From: an uncultured Lysobacteraceae bacterium
GTDB lineage: Bacteria > Pseudomonadota > Gammaproteobacteria > Xanthomonadales > Xanthomonadaceae
Length of the DNA stretch: 57,983 nt
Reading direction: 5' to 3'
Assembly (NCBI GenBank): GCA_946480825.1
Contig: CAMLLG010000021.1
Location: 1 to 57,983 of the forward strand
Positions within the stretch are counted from its first letter, which is position 1, and each line of letters starts with the position of its first letter. Shown here piece after piece: positions 51,101 to 55,587 of this stretch. A program made the translations under genes and the position numbers. The notes beneath the pieces were generated by a model. That model was not told where the DNA came from, did not search any database, and saw nothing but the letters and a program-made list of their open reading frames with translations.

Positions 51101-52799
51101 GCATAATGCGAAGTATCCTGGGGTGTGGTCCGAGTTAATCGATCGTCCTTCCCAAGGATTGACGGAATCGCAATACAAGATCTGGAGCTATACGACCTTC
51201 CAGGATGCACACGCAAAATTGGAGTCGCACAGCGACTATGCTTTGGCGCCGACGTCCAGTCTCCAGCCCGATCTTGATACACCGGAAAGCCCGGCGGACG
51301 AGCTTTTGATCAACCTTCGCGGTTTCATGGCATCCATACGTGAGGGCGCGAATGAGCAGATTCTGAATGCGGACAATGGCGTTTCGGCGGCGCTGTGGTC
51401 GTTGGACTACGCCATTGTCAGTGTTGCGGATTCTATAGTGGGTGGTTTTCTCGACACGGGTCGCATCTTCACGAACAAGAATGTCAGGTTGCAGACCTAT
51501 GAAGGTCTCAAGTATGCGGCGAGTCATCCGCTTGATACGGCCGGGCGCGCATGGGACGCATGGAGCCAAATGTCGCTTGAGGATCGGGCACGACATGGCG
51601 GCGGTGCCATCGTCGGGCTGCCGACCCTTGCTTCCAAGGTTGGCGCGGTATCCAAGCTCGCACCCTCAGCGAATGCCTTTAAGGGCATTCGCGCTGCCGA
51701 GCGTTGGGGGGCGGACGTGCCGACCGATGGTGCAGTTCGCGCTGTCGACAATGTTTCTGTTGTTGATGACGTTGCAATAGCGTCCGGCCATGCTGATGCG
51801 ATCGGTGCGAATGGTGCGTCGGTGACAAGCAGGGCGCAGGCGAAATTGGAGGATGTGGCTGAGTTGAATGTCCGCAATGCCGGCGCTGTCGAGATGCGAA
51901 AAGCCGCCGATCCTGGTGGCTGCTTCGTGCGCGGGACGCTTGTGCATACCGAGCGCGGTTTGATTCCGATCGAGCAGGTGCAGATTGGCGATATGGTCTG
52001 GTCGCAGCCGGAAGAAAGCGGCGAGCGGGCCTTCCGTCCGGTGGTCCGCTTGCTGCGATTCCAAGACAAGGCGATCTGGAAGATCGCGTTCGGCCGGTCA
52101 GGCGCAGAGCATGAGAACGTGTTTGCGACCCCGAACCACCCGTTCTGGGTCAAGGGCGTCGGCTGGACTCGCGCGGATCTGCTGCAGCCCGGCATGATCG
52201 TGGAGCTGTTGGACGGCGAAGACGCGTTCGTGTCAGAGTGCCGAGACACGGGCGTCCTGCAGGATGTTTTCAATTTTGAGGTGCAGGACTTCCACACCTA
52301 CTACGTAAGCGGTATCGGTATTTGGGTACACAATGCGAATTGCGGTGAGGATGCGTTGGGTGATGCCCGCAATAGATCGCTTGCTGATCGCCTAGAGCGA
52401 ATTGCGGCACGAACCCCAGAAGAAATTGCGAATAGATCTCGTGTTGCATCGCTTATTCATAAGGCTCGTGCTAAGGGAGACCCTGGTGTGCCGAAACTAA
52501 TCAGCAAGCTTGAGCGGAATGGAGTGAGGGTTAAAGACACTAATCACTATGTTGGTAATCCAGCACGAGAAGTTGATATAGAAACTGCAGGTGGGGTGAT
52601 AGTCCAAGTCAAGAAGCTATCTAGTGCAAATAAAATAATCGATCAAATGAAAGATACGGTGATAGCAACAGGTCAGCCTGTGGTGGGTTTCGTGCTAAAG
52701 CAGCATCGGAGAGCAAACACAATCGTTCAACAAGCATCGCGGCACTTTCCGGTAACAAACCGATTAGATATTTTGTTGAATTGGCTTAGGGGTGAATGA
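33165..52799 (+). CDS. Giant YD/RHS-repeat polymorphic toxin with HINT and nuclease tip
   Basis: One open frame of 6544 residues. Order: a Gly/Ser-rich start without signal peptide or PAAR domain; a DUF6531-like region (QYVNLATGNLVLQDID, about 37-75); YD repeats (about 220-3715) with a jelly-roll-like insert (about 1750-1930); cadherin/Ig-like repeats (about 3720-5060); a Gly/Glu/Gln linker; a second YD block (about 5110-5490); LysM (about 5526-5580); a hydrophobic glycine-zipper region (about 5613-5820); a HINT autoprotease (Cys6253 to Asn6390); and a 154-residue tip. In this family YD repeats form a hollow shell that holds a toxin, and HINT cuts it free. AAAGGG precedes ATG 33165. A probable immunity gene follows. 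The secretion route is unknown; the neighbouring export machine is a candidate. Confidence 0.92.
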   Translation: MVAVFTGTGLGVFNSSVTQLGGASGGAGGVGQSGERQYVNLATGNLVLQDIDESILTRGLPIGFVRTYNSRGLVTESGRQVQIGQDGWLNIFERRISNLTGTLNQPGSTVTRTLADGSEVVFSWDGDRNGYVSTVGDGTHDLIVADATGTTWTWYDGTTMDREVYDATGSNGGRLASIFKASSGASYHLNYNAGSGRLFSVVSGLDAGADGLFFAYDNDGRLSGVITRENGIVRGQVWYAYDIVGRLVSVTTDLTPGGGGVDLDVVNHVATMTAQAGDDAWSTASIDANDGKLFRTTYQYASESASDLRIASILHSDGTLVSFDYDGSGRVIRSTVGDTNGNDADGFGRTTFYAYGDETTGPKSVTLTDPADRAWVYRFDAATNALLEIVSPQVDGLSDVTSYSYDTAGNVVQVKVERGATLLSRIDSEFDTQGNLTRQWDLLGNRIERTYLGYTGVVTSETRYAAVDADGAASAQNPSIATALTTRYVHQGVKLRFVVDAEGGVTEYLYGDGTAAKGGAGANGQVIAMRRFVGPASEAAYGVGNLYPGDLISLGQMNTWVVGKEAMAERTDYLYDAMGRLQETRAYAQVAQTAGAGVAVGDGVLDAATDITRFSYDTQGLLRQQITQRGSGRTLGGSAANESEVVDYHYDGMGRLLTVLQRDHGTTAMPDARVDAAGYAAWVAANDSTTVLTTYVYTDSGNTLKVVSDTGMTRTEVRNANGQVVAVTEANAPSSPSVTRTTQFHYDVAGRLIADEDASGGRRFYLYDEKGRLKATIDATGAVMETLYDGMDRAIETRRYANRVTPQANWWTSAPPTVLWRSDAGTPPSGALVVTVDATRDQVTQSTYDGAGRLATATALGANDAQTLRTTYGYDGAGRLIQTTVSDGAGTASTARTTRYLYDKAGRQTGVIDPEGHLLESEYDLAGRVVKVVRYGVPAVVVYGQHITIDDVRPATGNDLITRYLYDGRGNQIAALDAEGYLTEFVYDEAGHQRATRQYAVKPADIAGNDWLTVLRGGTRALDVLRSYATAGLPPGTGYRLTQRSFNALGQVAVEVNHEGTVTHYSYDEAGRLVKTSTGNAGEQIRDGHLRYDVFGNLTGELAGEGAALLLPTMTQSQIDALYAQYGVRHAYDLVGRRTESIDAAGNKTWYFHDGNGRQTFVVRGTHDSANLQNARGEVTETRYDAFGQVIDSIAYTGAITIAVPGDRESVKATLATLAFAAASDSRTQLAYDRRGLLTQRIDAEGYRTSYAYNAFGEQTTRQDWALVDGTPGNSVRLTTDTLYDKRGQALSTTQTGGTLTRTTLASYDAFGRAVTLTDARGVVRTLSYDRLGRQVGQSIDLGGGRIEAVATTYDAYSRVTTQTDALGRATTYAYSDTARAMTVTTPEGVTVTTVHDRFGQTVEVRQPLPDGTMATTATAYDRNGDVVTVTDALGNTATNAYDARGLLTLSTDASGRQVEYRYDAVGRVLQRIEDPGAGKLNLTTSYAYDGQGRQVRVTDATGRTTTMAYDRRGQLIETVRDPSGLALKTIYTWDRDGRQLTVTEGASTANATTVAYGYDALGRRTTETSAPGTLNLTTTYAYDANDNLTTKTDASGRVTRYAYDAANRLRYVVDGTGGVIETVYDVAGRATLVRTYAKPANLTGLSLAPTEAELSTLVTNQTLQSANDEAHYRVYDKDGRQRYVIDNRGSVSETVYDAAGRTIAVRRHSVLVPLRGDYTASQVAQALLDAKTPTWQTAFDTLSTAGLDTAQVGAYGNGLVWQNGRLVFTPSNHTIGYVPSIGSTQAHALSAGVVYRGEVTTGADLANTFLYFSVQNETTNVPTATLRRAAAYFGNGTLYKVESAANGDNINTAIGTLATDTTYVVEADVHEGKIEYFVYVKGAARDSGFRFEVAASGDEWGTPARLQVYSYVAPGLNGNALYLDNLSETVTATAQDTYRYDAMGRLVAKIDALGHAETYTYDAAGRRLSSTDASGRTVRAVYDAAGRQVYTIDAGGGVTRTWYDAAGRTTAVRSFVLPIATAGLDDDTTVAQIEALDVESAADQVQYAAYDGAGRARYQWNSLGEIAEIAYDEAGRATMSRRYAAAANIAGFGASPTVGDLESAIGNQSLRNDALDQTTYTLHDAAGRAVAMVDGAGGVIRRSYDGAGRLLHEVRHAAASPLAATLRDDLAEGSATVGDLGIIASAADEAIRHVYDASGRLTFSVDGTGAYVRRWYDAVGRQTAQVRFAAPMSLAGLGDASTVAELDLRMTWPADNEIAYTIYDASGQASHTLQLTSPTSATLKTARYDGAGRLLLERAFTASMAFTEALADKLVQGIATEADFAAFIDANAGTAQSQRHVYDAAGREVYAIDAIGAVSRTWYDATGRATAMRRFATTIPVAGLSDATTVAQVEALDAESAVDEVEYRSHDAAGRIRYRLQASGADSAIVQRTDYDGAGRVVATRAYAEMLSLSVALRDGLRAGNAAETDFATFAAANESTARVQSAVYDAAGRARYTLARNFGTWTVGERQYDGVGRVSAEIRYGVTIAHAPGDGEWQVAAAMNAALSSDPAVRATQTRTTRYLYDAASRQRFVLDALSAVSEQRYDALGRVLETRSYGNTLANGTAIDTASVSTWAQGQSLSDVRRVANVYDAAGRLSSRSDALGNAETFTYDGAGRMLTRTDRAGAVWTYQYDASGRRVSELGPPVRVTTFGLTGNEQTTLRSIRTRMEYDALGNLTRRIEDADTAGARTTDHVYDSRGQQIRTILPDAGTLNAGSGSIVASGVRPTIEVTYDALGRAVVQKDENDQYSYKIYDALGRVAYEIDQERYVTTYGYNAYGEQTALVRHANRLQTTAAAFVGAGWQAGQAISLAQMQATGSVVADGQADRAIATLYNALGQKTLVQMSSVTYYKGSGAAEQGTPITTFQYNVFGDVVRENVLLEGTMDPQNGNPIWASTWRWYDAMGRNTITVDAQGHVTSMTYNATGEVVKTVEHARAIATGHLDAGAPALPAAGDAVIGFDRETRVAYDALGRKSSETVVRQFQRTDGSSGQRDVVTTYGYDAEDRVTSVAGETGTTTTTYGLDGRMLGVREQARDAVTLASQGAVEAAVSNTLSSAALYEARSPYTEMHYDAFGAVVMTRRYANGMVGEMPAVASGQDQLSHTLYDGRGRAVWERDAEGHVTLREYDAAGRLVVASTTLSGNDGRSADVRAVVTYDYIGRQTSMRTERTQRLNGTIQSVSDDTQESVVYNAFGEIVAKTHAGIAGTLSYVYDAAGRLVADNATGAMRYYGYNLAGHQVRESHKVRLSAGSDAIDAVTRTQTDRLGRAIAVTVPSHGTDPAQTSLIRQQFDRWGNVLTVIDGRGYQTDYQYNQDNQAVRETRPLVWVVAENGAGSWQRPVNQWYYDALGRLVGTRDANGNLRTMAYDAVGRNVSSTDALGNVTRFAYDLFGNQVMTQDALGTIAFKAFDRSNRVVAIGDYLADGNARSREILQSYVLNEAGDRLQTTDRMGRTQRYDYDSQQRMIRSQTASDMVMEYAYDAAGRKVSETSELSTGTVADRDGGHATLNALSWKYDVFGRIVDHNLLSGRDYDYVYDTESGQLMRESIAGGSGLLNATGAHKAYTYFVNGRVHTVSEYVDSMTGTPGTVAISTHTYRYDAAGNRIHEETRTRDGQDMPVHTVTRTTYDSNNRVQRVVQDDLNDVGAITKRVFDLQYDYDANGNRRRVLTQSGYGPNVTGITLINADPTLVSTVADRGVKKGQVNQFRLLFSDVFRDAENDALTLTIARGDGSALPSWLQASRDPQTGEIVFTSTAAANAQDEDIVVRLTASETGNAAKVATTTFTVRLRDNNAPTLISGTTIAFEAVVGQPFGRDLTAADLFREIDANDALSLSVVGTNWPAWLSADTQAPGSLRLSGTPTAVGTYSFTVRATDQSGVSVDKTVTIANVVNHAPIVPAAPAPVVAKVGKSFSWLRPLSQVFTDLDGDALQVTATGLPAWLSFQSVTEGASPELRIQGMVPPTELDAVVYTVVLKATDKYGATATTALQITTDGNLAPVPHQTTLVLPSLRINDTLNYTVPISSLFADPDGDAMTLYAEPPAFSPLFSWLRFDMDQAAGTIRIHGQPLSPLTVGTLPFKLKAVDANGAVGEINVTISVAADTAPVRNTAVALDDATLSIGRSFSYTLPANLFTDADGDALTLSIAGVKQGQEQIEIDDGVFEWVDVVLDDPLPAWITYNAATRTFSGTVPANETVRSLIVRVGATDSRGLSNAANISWVGNAGVGSDTDFRFNLQPWTNSAPQYTPNKLGGQTLVHGGAVDLPLPADSFVEPDGEALTYSAQVQIGGNWVDIGQIGLAINATTGRITGTAVNLVGTTINARIVATDPQGATGTGTFAFTITNTAPTVATIPAQQVGRNASWSFALSSYFGDVNADALTYSATGLPAGLTLNTATGAITGQATAALGSYTVNVSASDGRGGSASTSFNVQIVNSAPVAPSVSNQTATAGTAWSWQAPAFTDPNGDPLTYSATGLPGWMSFNASTRTFSGNAAAVGSWAITFTATDPSSVSTSVGFTVTTPNVAPTATTIPAQSVGRNAAWSFGTSGYFADVNGDALGYSASGLPAGLSINSATGVISGTATVLGSHTVTVTVADGRGGTANAVFTLAVTNSAPVSAIALPNRSAQVGGAVSWSMTANSFTDANGDTLAYALWVEIPAHTRLVWNPMVGENGEWVEQNVAAQWVAGSNAGLSIAANGTISGNLGALSANGQTFYNYRSKVIANDPAGATAEAIFNVSANVAPTAPSVTAPLAKQNLPYSLTLPVFTDANGDTLSYSASNLPAGLSFNAATRTISGTPTGSGASTVTYSANDGMGGTASMTFTLTVEANTAPVAPSVGTQSGATGAAVYVTLPAFTDANYDTLTYSVGNLPTGLSFNALTRVISGTPTAVGSWTVSYGANDGRGGTASTTFAFAISAPVSNQPPTVANPIPDQYTLAGEYYSYAFPTNTFLDPEGATLSYTATKSDGSALPTWLSFNASTRTFSGTPTGTAMMQSWTIRVTATDNQGQSVFDDFVLVKDIVEGNQSIGGGEETQGGSGGEETQDSGGYTYEMGTGEESGTMSSSSSTAVPVQVQERWFTYDAENRLKIVNGQLVGTAGDANARIELRPDSLEEVPQGTQKEVSDSYGLIYDAIGRETGRYQRTTVNGAVQDQVAFVGYDQRGNRIYETYAQAVGGESKGIYRLNKYDDANQLTETRRYFELGTIRQLWVAPIDRYGGDQPPPPNSEDWVPEDVNVGGWLMQAEEYAYDIDGRMRWQATYGRETNFRYYLGAGGVGDQYNNADLLQFTSRVDYTLADNTANVDDNASAYDLGGRLLSYRYSSTGAGAAGGYTHTFTMTYEGWESWQERKVEGVSSHADYKSTTNTISLDIYGRITQQSEHTNTDQAGVFDKIRAYAYNGDGAVLNRRDGYWDGYFRQATKPASNGDPIPQNYRFVHAAGQQVAELEAGGEVRVTPQQQRFYGDFGINPQKNQLSKVNGTAGAGVYSAGGSMVTVLEGETLQNLAQRIYGNASLWYVLADANGYSDPTAPLTAGTRLNAPSVSVSKNDANTFRPYNPNEAIGSTTPSLPYIPPVKGAGCDVVTMILIVIVIVVVSVLTYGAASSAMTGAATTALGTSASVSTGLATATATAATATAAAGVTTSLTFAGGMLAGAAAGAAGALAGQALGSALGVSSFSWRNVAAGAITGAITGGLNTIGSVATASGGVGGGVSGAIANGNYGLAAALAVGNAGAGYVGQKLAGLKPAFSWKSIAANALTSVVSAGISKAVGLAPSKPFEGAGSFGADFANEAIEGVVGLHTRRAFGFDDKVDYGSIAANALGTAAGNGLARGIQSAARDRAVKSLMEQFQRRFVEDGQELMADLGAELNQYWADRAARIGSIELEPGEVVLNEDLAQNGGQRVRSVSIGIGAIDTSESDTHGAAPQAGRSVETWEQAAFAYWDKHNAKYPGVWSELIDRPSQGLTESQYKIWSYTTFQDAHAKLESHSDYALAPTSSLQPDLDTPESPADELLINLRGFMASIREGANEQILNADNGVSAALWSLDYAIVSVADSIVGGFLDTGRIFTNKNVRLQTYEGLKYAASHPLDTAGRAWDAWSQMSLEDRARHGGGAIVGLPTLASKVGAVSKLAPSANAFKGIRAAERWGADVPTDGAVRAVDNVSVVDDVAIASGHADAIGANGASVTSRAQAKLEDVAELNVRNAGAVEMRKAADPGGCFVRGTLVHTERGLIPIEQVQIGDMVWSQPEESGERAFRPVVRLLRFQDKAIWKIAFGRSGAEHENVFATPNHPFWVKGVGWTRADLLQPGMIVELLDGEDAFVSECRDTGVLQDVFNFEVQDFHTYYVSGIGIWVHNANCGEDALGDARNRSLADRLERIAARTPEEIANRSRVASLIHKARAKGDPGVPKLISKLERNGVRVKDTNHYVGNPAREVDIETAGGVIVQVKKLSSANKIIDQMKDTVIATGQPVVGFVLKQHRRANTIVQQASRHFPVTNRLDILLNWLRGE
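38090..40750 (+). repeat. Eight long-form YD repeats with an extra conserved insert
   Basis: Within the giant protein (residues about 1640-2530), the usual 20-residue YD unit is expanded to about 70 residues. Each carries an extra acidic segment such as TTVAQIEALDVESAADQVQ, TTVAQVEALDAESAVDEVE or PTVGDLESAIGNQSLRND. I count eight such segments, beginning near 38090, 39220, 39430, 39650, 39860, 40070, 40300 and 40510. The lectin-like insert at about 38420-38960 lies inside this block. Confidence 0.75.
44330..48340 (+). repeat. Cadherin/Ig-like (He_PIG, CADG) repeat block in the giant protein
   Basis: Residues about 3722-5060 consist of tandem domains of about 90 residues with recurring motifs: FTDANGDTLSYSASNLPAG, LSFNAATRTISGTPTG, and SNQTATAGTAWSW. 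This is the putative-Ig (He_PIG) / dystroglycan-type cadherin pattern. The later copies (about 46380-48340) are highly alike in DNA and heavy in ACG/GCG codons, suggesting recent duplication. Such domains usually mediate adhesion or act as spacers, and their place inside a YD protein splits the shell into two blocks. Confidence 0.82.
51921..52799 (+). other. HINT autoprotease and PD-(D/E)XK-like nuclease tip
   Basis: The HINT domain begins at Cys6253 (GGCFVRGTLVHTERG), has the TPNHPFWVKG histidine block, and ends at VHN (Asn6390). Cleavage there would free 154 residues. That tip has EVDIETAGGVIVQVKK: Asp6471, Glu6473, then Gln6481-x-Lys6483. This is the D...(E/Q)xK arrangement of restriction-endonuclease-fold toxins, so DNase activity is likely by inference. 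From about 52340 the DNA becomes clearly AT-richer than the gene body, as expected of an exchanged tip. Confidence 0.75.
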
Positions 52800-52800
52800 A

Positions 52801-53298
52801 ATGGCAGCGAAAGAATTTACAATATACGTTCCAAAATCGTTCCGTACTGAAACGATTACTGATGAAATTGCAAGGCAACTTTCCCTTGCGGTCGACGAGC
52901 TGCCTGAAAGTCTTGGGCTTTCGTACCAATTTTCTGCCCAGAAAAGCGAGGGAAAGTCATACATGCGTGTTGAGTTCGCAGAAGATCAGCTGCATGTAAT
53001 CAATGAGATAAGCAAATGGGAGCGTCCCTCTGCTGCTTTTAAGGAAATGCTCCTGAATTGTCGATCTAGTATTACGATCTATTATCGAGACTTAAATCTT
53101 GCGAAAAATGCTGTCGCTGTCATTGCCGAGTTGATGGGAAATGATGCGTCAAGTTGTATCGTCGATAATGGTGAAGGATGTCTTCTGAGGCTCGAATCGA
53201 TTATTGAGATAATGCGCCAAGACTCGAATTGGACTTGGGAAAAGACGGAATTTCCAGAATTTCCAGGTGTGGCTAGTTCTGAGTGGTCGGATTCATGA
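52801..53298 (+). CDS. Probable immunity protein for the nuclease tip
   Basis: A 165-residue acidic soluble protein whose start lies directly after the toxin stop. ATG 52801 follows AGGGG (52788-52792); GTG 52792 would overlap the toxin stop. I recognise no family; the sequence contains EFTIYVPKSFRTETITDEI near the start and a C-terminus rich in Glu, Trp and Ser. Its AT-rich composition matches the toxin tip, and its place is that of a cognate immunity gene in RHS loci. Function is inferred from position only. Confidence 0.7.
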   Translation: MAAKEFTIYVPKSFRTETITDEIARQLSLAVDELPESLGLSYQFSAQKSEGKSYMRVEFAEDQLHVINEISKWERPSAAFKEMLLNCRSSITIYYRDLNLAKNAVAVIAELMGNDASSCIVDNGEGCLLRLESIIEIMRQDSNWTWEKTEFPEFPGVASSEWSDS

Positions 53299-53337
53299 AA
53301 TGTGGTGCTCGCTGTCGGTGTGGTGTCGACGGGACAG

Positions 53338-53455
53338 GGACACCCACTTTCTTCTAGCCGCTGAAAAAGCACCCCCAACGCCCGGTACTGCTGGGCGTTG
53401 TCGTTTGAGCGCGTGAGCGCGAGAAAACTTGGGACAAGAAAACTTGGACACCCAC
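53338..53455 (-). repeat. Two GTGGGTGTCC repeats and a hairpin (RAYT-associated REP region)
   Basis: GGACACCCAC occurs at 53338-53347 and again at 53446-53455, that is GTGGGTGTCC on the minus strand. Between them CAACGCCC/GGGCGTTG (53376-53400) forms a hairpin, and AAAACTTGG is repeated. The third copy (54634) is in the opposite orientation on the far side of the transposase. This 303-base gap (53299-53601) shows no gene. Confidence 0.7.
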
Positions 53456-53601
53456 TGTTTGTGTTCAGTATTACCGTCCACATCTGAATTTCATGGGTCA
53501 TCCGGCTATCTTTCCCGGTCTCTTGGCGTTTGAAGAAGCATTTGTAAACAGCCACCCGCGCGCCATTCTCCCCGGCAGGCCATGTTTTCCCTCGCGAGTG
53601 C

Positions 53602-54558
53602 TCACGCCAGCGTCAAGGCAAGCCGAACTCCTTTGAGCCATCGCTGCCCCATCTGCTTGGCCAATGCGATGAGATCCTGTGCCGAGCCGACAGCGCGATG
53701 CCAGCCGCTGCCGAACGCGGCGACGCGGGTGGTCCAGCGTTTCGGGTCGCGATCGATGGTGGCTAGGATCGCAGGTGCGTGCATCGGAATACGCCCGCGT
53801 TTTCCTGGGACCAGCTGACGGCCGGTCCAATCGAGGAGTTGCAGGTACTCGGCGGTCGTGAGGTCGACAGCCGGTCGCAAGCTGCCGGCCGCCGGTCTGA
53901 GTCGCGAGGTCAGCACCATTGGGTCCGATCTCGCCTCGACGATTCGTTTCGAGACGCTCGTGTGTGCGGAGCTGTCCAAGTGATCCGTCATGCCTGCCCG
54001 GATCGGATTCAGGTCGACGTAGGCCATGGCGGCGAGGATCGCACGGTCGTCGCACAAGGCTTGGCATTTGTAGCGGCCTTCCCAGAATCGTCCCTTGCAC
54101 CCGTCTTCGCGATTCGCCCTTCGCGCGATCGGTTCGACGAGGCAACGCATGAGCCAGGAAAGGCTGCCAAGACGCTGGCGCAGGATGCGGATTCTGTCCG
54201 GGTCGGCAAGCAGGCGTTGGCGTTTGCTTTCGATGGCGTCGTCGCTATCCTCGCGAGGTGGAAACAAGCGCACCCAGCGCGCTGCGACTTCGTCGTCATG
54301 CCATGTTGTCGCTTTGTGTGGGTCGATGCGCAAAACCAGGTGCAGATGATTGCTCATGACTGCGTAGGCGTCGATGGCGACAGCGAAGCATTCGGCTAGG
54401 AGCTGGATGCGGGCTTCGACCCACGCCTTTCTGTGTTCGAAGGATTGCCCGGTGTAGCGATCGATACCGCAGAGGAACGCTCGCCGAACGCAGCGCTGGA
54501 CGCAATGGAATGCGCCGGGCGTATCGGGAGGTGCAATGAGAGAGCGTGGTCGGGTCAT
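53602..54558 (-). CDS. REP-associated tyrosine transposase (RAYT, IS200-like Y1 family)
   Basis: A 318-residue Y1/HUH transposase. The metal-binding histidines are in SNHLHLVLR (71-73), the catalytic tyrosine is Tyr180 in AMAYVDLNPIRAG, and GRFWEGRYKCQALCD is the usual intervening motif. ATG complementary to 54556-54558 is preferred over a TTG at 54585. It stands alone, flanked by inverted GTGGGTGTCC repeats, as is typical of domesticated RAYTs that spread REP sequences. It separates the working immunity gene from an older toxin-immunity remnant. Confidence 0.92.
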   Translation of the reverse strand: MTRPRSLIAPPDTPGAFHCVQRCVRRAFLCGIDRYTGQSFEHRKAWVEARIQLLAECFAVAIDAYAVMSNHLHLVLRIDPHKATTWHDDEVAARWVRLFPPREDSDDAIESKRQRLLADPDRIRILRQRLGSLSWLMRCLVEPIARRANREDGCKGRFWEGRYKCQALCDDRAILAAMAYVDLNPIRAGMTDHLDSSAHTSVSKRIVEARSDPMVLTSRLRPAAGSLRPAVDLTTAEYLQLLDWTGRQLVPGKRGRIPMHAPAILATIDRDPKRWTTRVAAFGSGWHRAVGSAQDLIALAKQMGQRWLKGVRLALTLA

Positions 54559-54633
54559 GACGCCAGTGTCGCGGGCGTCAGGCAATCGGGCTACCGGTTA
54601 TTCGCCTGCTGGCTTGTCGGGAAAATCTGATTT

Positions 54634-54643
54634 GTGGGTGTCC
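54634..54643 (+). repeat. GTGGGTGTCC repeat on the far side of the RAYT
   Basis: GTGGGTGTCC in the opposite orientation to the two copies at 53338 and 53446. Together they bracket the RAYT gene, and this copy may mark the edge of the inserted segment, because the toxin remnant resumes immediately after it. Confidence 0.65.
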
Positions 54644-54677
54644 TAGATTTTTTAGATTTTCGCTCTGAAATCGCTAA

Positions 54678-54782
54678 GGTAGCGGAGGAATCATTGACCA
54701 ATTCAGGAGAAGGTATCCTGAAATAAAGGTTGAAGTGTATTCGAGGCCAGACGCTCCATTGGAGCCGTGGAGAAAGAGATGA
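54678..54782 (+). pseudogene. Displaced toxin C-terminal remnant
   Basis: A short open segment encodes IDQFRRRYPEIKVEV followed by a tail ending in LEPWRKR, and stops at 54780-54782. The stop overlaps the next ATG (ATGA), the coupling expected of a toxin tip and its immunity gene. A second frame (54634-54726) continues the sense upstream (EIAKVAEESLTN), suggesting a frameshift near 54700. The FxxxYPxIxVxV pattern recalls the last strand and helix of deaminase-type toxin tips, but the piece is too short to be sure. Composition is AT-rich. Confidence 0.4.
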
Positions 54783-55174
54783 ATTTGATCGACTACCTCA
54801 AAAGAAGTGCTGAAATATCTGATTATGCCGATCTCAATTGTGAGAAATCGCGAGATCTCGTTAGCAGGGGTGCCCAAGAAAGATTTATTGCAGACGACTT
54901 GTTGGACACTCTTTACGATTACTGTTGGATTGTCGAGTTCGATAATCTGAATATATACAGATACATCAGTGCGATATGTTGTATGTGGAATGTGATGAGA
55001 ATTTTTGGGAATGATGTGAAGTTTGAGGATCAAGATTATCTTCAGCCAATATTTTTGAACGTGGATAAATATTCCTTGCGTGATGTTTCAGAGGTTTTGG
55101 AGCCATGGTCAGTTGATATGTTCAATCATCATCACGACGAGGTAATTAAGTTTTTGAGCGTGGCATCTGCTTAG
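54779..55174 (+). CDS. Orphan immunity-like protein
   Basis: A 131-residue acidic soluble protein in AT-rich DNA (MNLIDYLKRSAEISDYADL at the start, CMWNVMRIFGNDVKF in the middle). ATG 54779 has GGAGA upstream and overlaps the stop of the toxin remnant. I do not recognise the family. In RHS loci, displaced old tips are often kept with their immunity genes, which protects against siblings using the old toxin; that is the best reading here. Confidence 0.6.
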   Translation: MNLIDYLKRSAEISDYADLNCEKSRDLVSRGAQERFIADDLLDTLYDYCWIVEFDNLNIYRYISAICCMWNVMRIFGNDVKFEDQDYLQPIFLNVDKYSLRDVSEVLEPWSVDMFNHHHDEVIKFLSVASA

Positions 55175-55553
55175 GTGTGGCGTCCGCTGTCCGCGAAGCC
55201 CAGTCCTGAGCTTCGCGACGATCGAATTTCGGCTTTCGAGCGACCGGTTTTGATCGTATCCGCGCCTGAGAAAGGTTTTTCAATGTCGGTTCTGGCGAAA
55301 TTTCGCCAAGAATCGACGGTGTTTGAAGTCGAGGCGTCAAGATTTGCGGACATTGCCTGTCCGGTGTGGCGTCCGTTGTCCGCGAAGCCCAATCCTGAGC
55401 TTCGCGACGATCGAATTTCGGCTTTCGAGTGACTGGTTTTGATCGTATCCGCGTCTGAGAAATGCGTTTCAGCGTCGGTTCTGGCGAAATTTTCGCCAAG
55501 AATCGGCGTGTGTTTGAAGTCGAGGCGTCAGGGTTCGCGGACAGTACCTGTCC
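55174..55553. repeat. Tandem 189-base direct repeat (two copies)
   Basis: Copy 1 (55174-55362) and copy 2 (55363-55553) are nearly identical, each starting GGTGTGGCGTCC and ending CCTGTCC. The first begins on the last base of the orphan immunity stop codon. Open frames cross both copies on both strands, but both show shadow-like composition and no family, so I treat the 413-base gap 55175-55587 as non-coding. It may be a dispersed Lysobacter repeat or IS debris. Confidence 0.75.
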
Positions 55554-55587
55554 AGTCGCTTGCGCCTCGTTTTCGTTCGTACGACGG

